In this document: in pieces, positions 5,267-8,070 of the stretch
How positions within the stretch are numbered: the stretch's first letter is position 1
Layout: each line of letters starts with the position of its first letter
DNA from: an uncultured Bacilli bacterium
GTDB taxonomy: Bacteria; Bacillota_I; Bacilli_A; RF39; UBA660
NCBI GenBank assembly: GCA_947587115.1
Contig: CANPXY010000054.1
Location: 1-8,070 of the forward strand
Direction: 5' to 3'
Length of the DNA stretch: 8,070 bases
The notes under the pieces: generated by a model
Seen by the model: the letters and a program-made list of their open reading frames with translations, nothing else
Database searches by the model: none
What the model was told of the DNA's origin: nothing
Program-made: the position numbers and the translations under genes

Positions 5267-6028
5267 TTATTCTAGAGGTAAGCTGAATAAATTGGAATTT
5301 TTATCAAGTCCATTTTGATAGTATGTTGGCACTTTGCCCTGCACCATTTTAATTGCAACGGGAATATCAAGAGAGAGTGGAAGATCTTTACTAATAAAAG
5401 GTAAAAGCACTCGTTCGGTCAATTCGATATGGATGCTGACTTCGACAATGGCATTGTTAATTCCATAACTATCAATTTTCGTATTTACATTTCCAAAAAC
5501 ATCTCCTACAAAATCTATGCGAACGGGAAACTTGGGACCTAGATTTTGAAGAAGGGCATTTCCTGATACTACACCTAAAGGAATTTCATAGACGATGCCT
5601 TCTTTCAGTTTAGATAAATTTGTGTTTTGAATACCACTTAAAGCCGGAAGTTTGTCAATCTCCCCTTTTTCTAAAGCATCTAATTGTTCTTGAACAATAT
5701 TCGTAGCGCGTTTTAAAACTTTGTTGACCATCACCGGATTAAAATCGATGGTCTGTATCTCCCCTGTCGCCGTTTTGTTGATCATGAATAACTCTTCCTC
5801 TTCTAAAATCGTTGTCACTTCGTCAGCAACCGCTTGATTGATCATGGTCGTCGAAATTCTTTTGGCTTCAATTTCCGCATATTGCATCAAAATTGGATTG
5901 ACTGCAGTTCCTAAGGCATGGATCAATAGACCGGTAGTGATCAAAACCATGGTAATTTCTAAGATCAGAATATTTTTTTTATTTCGCTTTTTTACTTTGC
6001 GATGTTTTAAATGTATTTTTTGATACAT
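5267..6028 (-). CDS. yunB: Sporulation protein YunB
   Basis: This 253-residue protein has a very basic start (residues 1-19), one hydrophobic segment (about 20-39, ILILEITMVLITTGLLIHAL) and an extracytoplasmic remainder. It matches YunB, a SigE-controlled mother-cell sporulation protein in Bacillus whose molecular role is not settled. Characteristic blocks are the membrane-proximal INQAVADEV stretch (63-71), IPLGVVSGNALLQNLGPKFP (149-168), SYGINNAIVEVSIHIELT (187-204) and DIPVAIKMVQGKVPTYY (221-237). The ribosome binding site GAGGG (6039-6035) is 6 bases before ATG. It follows ylmC by 34 bases, with a weak hairpin and U-tract between. That gap has no room for a full promoter, so any promoter of its own would lie inside ylmC. 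Confidence 0.92.
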   Translation of the reverse strand: MYQKIHLKHRKVKKRNKKNILILEITMVLITTGLLIHALGTAVNPILMQYAEIEAKRISTTMINQAVADEVTTILEEEELFMINKTATGEIQTIDFNPVMVNKVLKRATNIVQEQLDALEKGEIDKLPALSGIQNTNLSKLKEGIVYEIPLGVVSGNALLQNLGPKFPVRIDFVGDVFGNVNTKIDSYGINNAIVEVSIHIELTERVLLPFISKDLPLSLDIPVAIKMVQGKVPTYYQNGLDKNSNLFSLPLE

Positions 6029-6052
6029 GACGGTCCCTCATTTCAACACAAC

Positions 6053-6078
6053 AAAAAGATTACTATAATGTAATCTCT
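6053..6078 (-). terminator. Weak hairpin plus U-tract at the end of ylmC (possible attenuator)
   Basis: On the minus strand AGATTAC (6076-6070) pairs perfectly with GTAATCT (6063-6057) across the 6-base loop ATTATA and is followed by four more T residues. One G-U and one A-U pair can extend the stem. It contains only two G-C pairs and overlaps the ylmC stop codon (TAG, 6065-6063), so termination should be partial. It could lower yunB expression relative to sigG and ylmC. Confidence 0.45.
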
Positions 6079-6296
6079 ACTAAAATAACATCTTCCCCTA
6101 TTTTGGTAATACTTTTCCAATTAATTTCTGTATCGTTTCCTTTGTTGAAGAATGAAAAAAAATTCTTGTTTGGTTCGATGATGAAGGAAACAATATTGCC
6201 CTTGTCTTCATCAATTTTGACGTCGATGATATTTCCAATATTTCGACCATCGATGACATTGACGATGTTTTTGTTTTGTAACTCTGATAATCGCAT
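6063..6296 (-). CDS. ylmC: YlmC/YmxH-family PRC-barrel protein
   Basis: This 77-residue cytoplasmic protein is a single PRC-barrel domain of the YlmC/YmxH type: SELQNKNIVNVIDGRNIGNI (residues 3-22), an IDEDKGNIVSFII strand pair, an FFSFFNKGNDTEINW segment and the terminal IGEDVILVEI. These small proteins are conserved in spore formers and, in B. subtilis, YlmC is encoded just after sigG as here; the biochemical role is unknown. The ATG at 6296 is preferred because AGGTGA (6307-6302) lies 5 bases upstream. The frame also contains a GTG at 6305, but that codon falls inside this ribosome binding site. It starts 35 bases after the sigG stop, so the two are probably co-transcribed. The start region forms a striking inverted repeat (6294-6320). 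Confidence 0.88.
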   Translation of the reverse strand: MRLSELQNKNIVNVIDGRNIGNIIDVKIDEDKGNIVSFIIEPNKNFFSFFNKGNDTEINWKSITKIGEDVILVEITL

Positions 6297-6320
6297 ATAC
6301 TTCACCTATTTCAGTATATG
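6294..6320 (-). promoter_or_regulatory. Perfect 8-bp inverted repeat spanning the ylmC translation start
   Basis: In the minus-strand RNA, CAUAUACU (6320-6313) pairs perfectly with AGUAUAUG (6301-6294), with an 11-base loop GAAAUAGGUGA. The loop displays the ribosome binding site AGGUGA, and the ylmC AUG is the last triplet of the 3' arm. The 5' arm also contains TATACT (6318-6313), a possible -10 box lacking a recognisable -35. It could be a translational control hairpin or a DNA operator. Confidence 0.5.
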
Positions 6321-6331
6321 AGTACCAATCC

Positions 6332-7108
6332 CTATTTTAGCATCTTTTTCAAACTGGAAATAGCAGACTTTTCCAATCTCGATACTTGGGCTTGACTGAT
6401 CGATAATTCTTCGGCAATCTCCATCTGAGTCTTTCCAATCATAAATCGTTGGGACAAGATATACTGTTCACGATCATCCAGTTCATCAATCGCATTATCA
6501 ATGGCCATTTTAAAGTCGATATCTTTGTTGTTGGCATTGCGATCTTCAATTTGGTCATATAAATAAATCGTATCGCCACCATCATTATAAATTGGTTCAA
6601 ACATACTGATAGGATCTTTGAGCGAATCGAGGGCATGGATGATTTCGTAATTCGAAGCATCTAAATTTTTCGATAGATAATCAATTTCTGGTTCTTTCCC
6701 ATATTGATCATGAAACTCCTCTTTTAATTTTAAAGCCCGATAAGCTAAATCTTTTAAAGAGCGACTCACTCGAATACTGTTATTATCTCGCAAATAACGT
6801 TTTACTTCTCCTAAGATCATTGGTACAGCATAAGTTGAAAACTTAACTTCATGGGACAGATCAAAGTTGTCGATGGCTTTGACAAGTCCTACACAGCCCA
6901 CCTGAAATAGATCATCTAAATTTTCTCCACGATAATGAAATCGTTTTAAAATACTTAAAACTAATTTCAGATTCCCTTCGATGAGCTCCTCTCTGGCCAG
7001 AGAATCTCCGGCTTGCATTTTAACAAACAACGCTCGCATCTCTTCGTTTGTTAAAACTTTAATATTCGCTGTATTCACGCCACTGATTTCTACTTTGTGA
7101 CGTGCCAT
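6332..7108 (-). CDS. sigG: RNA polymerase sporulation sigma factor SigG
   Basis: This 258-residue sigma-70 family protein closely matches SigG, which directs late gene expression in the forespore. It opens with the SigG-type MARHKVEISGVNTANIKVL. Region 2 (about 44-110) includes NLKLVLSILKRFHYRGE, DDLFQVGCVGLVKAIDNFD and VKFSTYAVPMILGEVKRYLRDNN. Region 3 includes SIRVSRSLKDLAYRAL (111-126), followed by the SigF/G-type block MFEPIYNDGGDTIYLYDQI (169-187). Region 4 ends in the helix-turn-helix KTQMEIAEELSISQAQVSRLEKSAI (226-250). Length is normal and no key region is missing. The ribosome binding site AAAGGAG (7122-7116) is 7 bases before ATG. In B. subtilis sigG follows spoIIGA-sigE; here the preceding gene is an unrelated repeat protein closed by a terminator, so sigG needs its own promoter or read-through. 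The leader can fold over the ribosome binding site (7108-7157). Confidence 0.97.
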   Translation of the reverse strand: MARHKVEISGVNTANIKVLTNEEMRALFVKMQAGDSLAREELIEGNLKLVLSILKRFHYRGENLDDLFQVGCVGLVKAIDNFDLSHEVKFSTYAVPMILGEVKRYLRDNNSIRVSRSLKDLAYRALKLKEEFHDQYGKEPEIDYLSKNLDASNYEIIHALDSLKDPISMFEPIYNDGGDTIYLYDQIEDRNANNKDIDFKMAIDNAIDELDDREQYILSQRFMIGKTQMEIAEELSISQAQVSRLEKSAISSLKKMLK

Positions 7109-7157
7109 ATAAAAACTCCTTTCGTATCTATATTGATGACGAAGAAAGTTTTTTATA
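7108..7157 (-). promoter_or_regulatory. Long leader hairpin that would occlude the sigG ribosome binding site
   Basis: In the minus-strand RNA, UAUAAAAAACUUUCUUCG (7157-7140) pairs with CGAAAGGAGUUUUUAUA (7124-7108). There are 16 base pairs, including two G-U, with one C-A mismatch (7144/7120), one bulged A (7154) and a loop of about 15 bases. The 3' arm contains the whole ribosome binding site AAAGGAG and reaches the A of the start codon. From memory, a ribosome-occluding hairpin that limits translation has been described in the sigG leader of B. subtilis, which makes a functional counterpart here credible. The hairpin forms only if transcription starts upstream of about 7157. Confidence 0.6.
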
Positions 7158-7159
7158 CA
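7131..7159 (-). promoter_or_regulatory. Weak candidate forespore/sporulation promoter for sigG
   Basis: On the minus strand TGTATA (7159-7154) resembles the G[CT]ATA-type -35 of SigF and SigG promoters. CATCAATA (7138-7131), 15 bases later, partly resembles CAT-starting -10 boxes of sporulation sigma factors. The -10 matches consensus poorly and the spacing is not ideal for either factor. Use of this promoter would start RNA near 7124 and remove the 5' arm of the leader hairpin, so the two features probably act on different transcripts or only one is real. Confidence 0.25.
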
Positions 7160-7182
7160 AAAAGAGAAGCTGATTGCTTCTC
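7159..7182 (-). terminator. Intrinsic terminator after the leucine-rich-repeat protein gene
   Basis: On the minus strand GAGAAGC (7182-7176), a 5-base loop and GCTTCTC (7170-7164) form a perfect 7-bp stem with four G-C pairs, followed by five T residues (7163-7159). The stem begins 10 bases after the TAA stop (7195-7193). It separates this gene from sigG, whose leader begins almost immediately downstream. Confidence 0.85.
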
Positions 7183-7192
7183 AATTCATTTT

Positions 7193-8070
7193 TTAATCTT
7201 TTAATTCCCAATCAATACATGGGTTTGTATTATCTCCAAAGTCTGGATCTGAAAAATGTTCAGTAGCATATGTTTTGCAAATACTTCCTTCAAGCCAACC
7301 AGAAGTTGGGCTATAATTATCATTATAGTGAAAAGGAGAACCAATAAAAGAATCTGATGCCTCGTTTCCACGGGATCCATAAATCACAAAATCTGAAACA
7401 TCTCGTTTGCCTTTCATTATTACTTTTGTTAAACTTCCCATATAAAAAAGATTGCGATGTAACTTTGTTACACTTGCTGGAATTATTACAGTCGTTAATG
7501 GATTTTCAGAAAAAGCATAATCTGCTATTTCTTCCACTCCTTCAGAAAGAGTAACATTAGTTAATTGATTGTGTCCAAATGCATAAGTTCCTATTTCGAT
7601 AACTGTTGACGGAATTGTTACATTGGTTAATTTATTATAATAAAATGCATAGATACCTATTTCCGTAAGGCCTTCAGGAAGCACGACACTTGTAATGCCT
7701 GTCCCTTCGCCCCATCCTGCTCCAAAAACATACTCACCTATTTTTTTCACTACTGTTCCACCAATTGTTTTGGGTATTACCACGTCGGCAATAATTCTTC
7801 CTGCTGGACTCTGTGTATTAGGTTTAGTAGTATAAGACGACATATCTATAATAACAGATCCACATAAATAATTTGTAATTGTTCCTGTCTCCTGCTCAAA
7901 AGTAAAACATTCTTCCGGTGTTGGCGGTTGTTCAATCACCTGCTGTGCCTCTACTTTGATGATCCCTTTGAATACTTTCCCTGCTGCTTGCTCTCTCGTT
8001 GCAGTTTGATCAACCCATAATTTTAAATTATAAATGTATTCGCTTTCAGCAGAAATAACTCCGGTATCTA
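7193..8070 (-). CDS. BspA-like leucine-rich-repeat (LRR_5) surface protein, 5' end outside window
   Basis: The frame stays open to the right edge, so the start and any signal peptide are missing; 291 residues are visible. The visible N-terminal part contains YIYNLKLWVDQTATREQAAG and VFKGIIKVEAQ, a [LR]LW[IV]Dxx[AS]TxExxxGKxFKGxI pattern that I associate with extracellular proteins of gut Firmicutes. A short Pro-rich joint (EQPPTPEE) leads to CFTFEQETGTITNYLCG and then LRR_5/BspA repeats: VVIPKTIGG, and four 22-residue units of the form LTxVxIPxxVxxIGxYAFxxNx. The end (about 7193-7400) is non-repetitive, with SICKTYATEHF and DNTNPCIDWELKD, and has no LPXTG or membrane anchor. Four cysteines are visible and could form disulfides. 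Such proteins are usually cell-surface or secreted binding proteins; the ligand is unknown. The GTG at 7939 is only the first in-frame start-like codon in the visible part, not the true start. Confidence 0.85.
   Translation of the reverse strand, partial: DTGVISAESEYIYNLKLWVDQTATREQAAGKVFKGIIKVEAQQVIEQPPTPEECFTFEQETGTITNYLCGSVIIDMSSYTTKPNTQSPAGRIIADVVIPKTIGGTVVKKIGEYVFGAGWGEGTGITSVVLPEGLTEIGIYAFYYNKLTNVTIPSTVIEIGTYAFGHNQLTNVTLSEGVEEIADYAFSENPLTTVIIPASVTKLHRNLFYMGSLTKVIMKGKRDVSDFVIYGSRGNEASDSFIGSPFHYNDNYSPTSGWLEGSICKTYATEHFSDPDFGDNTNPCIDWELKD
7433..7696 (-). repeat. Four tandem 66-base units encoding LRR_5 repeats
   Basis: Four consecutive 22-codon units begin ITSVVLPEGL, LTNVTIPSTV, LTNVTLSEGV and LTTVIIPASV. 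The first three carry the YAF residues at the same place; the last ends LHRNLFYMGS. A longer, more divergent unit precedes them (about 7697-7789, ADVVIPKTIGG to GEGTG) and a partial one follows (LTKVIMKGK). The repeats are exact in length but clearly diverged in sequence. Confidence 0.85.

Noticed and set aside
7357..7554. Plus-strand open frame of 65 codons inside the repeat protein gene
   Set aside because: It is antisense to the LRR-coding repeats, and its Leu-rich product is a by-product of the repeated codons.

Overview
The window comes from an AT-rich, endospore-forming Gram-positive bacterium. The evidence is a forespore sigma factor (SigG), a YlmC PRC-barrel protein, YunB and a YutH-type spore-coat protein, together with AGGAGG-type ribosome binding sites and TAA/TAG-dominated stops. 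The standard bacterial code fits: tryptophans are TGG and long frames carry no internal TGA. Genes identified by sequence (yutH, yutD, yunB, ylmC, sigG, a DUF1292 gene and a NifU-domain gene) point to the Bacillus side of the Firmicutes, but a BspA-like repeat protein and an unrecognised Pro/Glu-rich coiled-coil protein suggest a gut-type Bacilli/Erysipelotrichia-like lineage. The exact taxon cannot be fixed from this window.

Layout. Bases 1-118 are a short regulatory stretch with an imperfect dyad and a sigma-A-like promoter for a small NifU C-terminal-domain protein (119-349, +). Everything else is on the minus strand. yutH (351-1280) meets the NifU gene tail to tail with one base between stops. 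A strong terminator at 1419-1444 closes the unit to its right, which in transcription order runs sigG (7108) - ylmC (6296) - yunB (6028) - SH3/glycoside-hydrolase-like membrane protein (5208) - yutD (3487) - DUF1292 protein (3141) - 469-residue coiled-coil protein (2860 to 1451). Spacings are 2 to 67 bases. Probable internal promoters lie before the hydrolase and before the DUF1292 gene, and a weak hairpin plus U-tract follows ylmC. Upstream of sigG a clear terminator ends a leucine-rich-repeat surface protein that runs off the right edge.

How the genes fit together. From memory, in B. subtilis sigG is followed closely by ylmC, while yutI, yutH, yutD, lytH and yunB lie in another region. Here the two sets are joined. 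The SH3/hydrolase gene sits between yunB and yutD, where B. subtilis has the peptidoglycan hydrolase LytH, so a role in spore or cell-wall glycan metabolism is a reasonable inference.

The most interesting signal is in the leaders. The sigG ribosome binding site can pair over about 16 base pairs with sequence just upstream. ylmC has an 8-bp perfect inverted repeat that puts its ribosome binding site in the loop and its start codon in the stem. The yutH and hydrolase leaders can also pair with their ribosome binding sites. Translational gating of a sporulation locus is the main hypothesis to test. No tRNA, rRNA, CRISPR array, insertion sequence or phage gene was seen.
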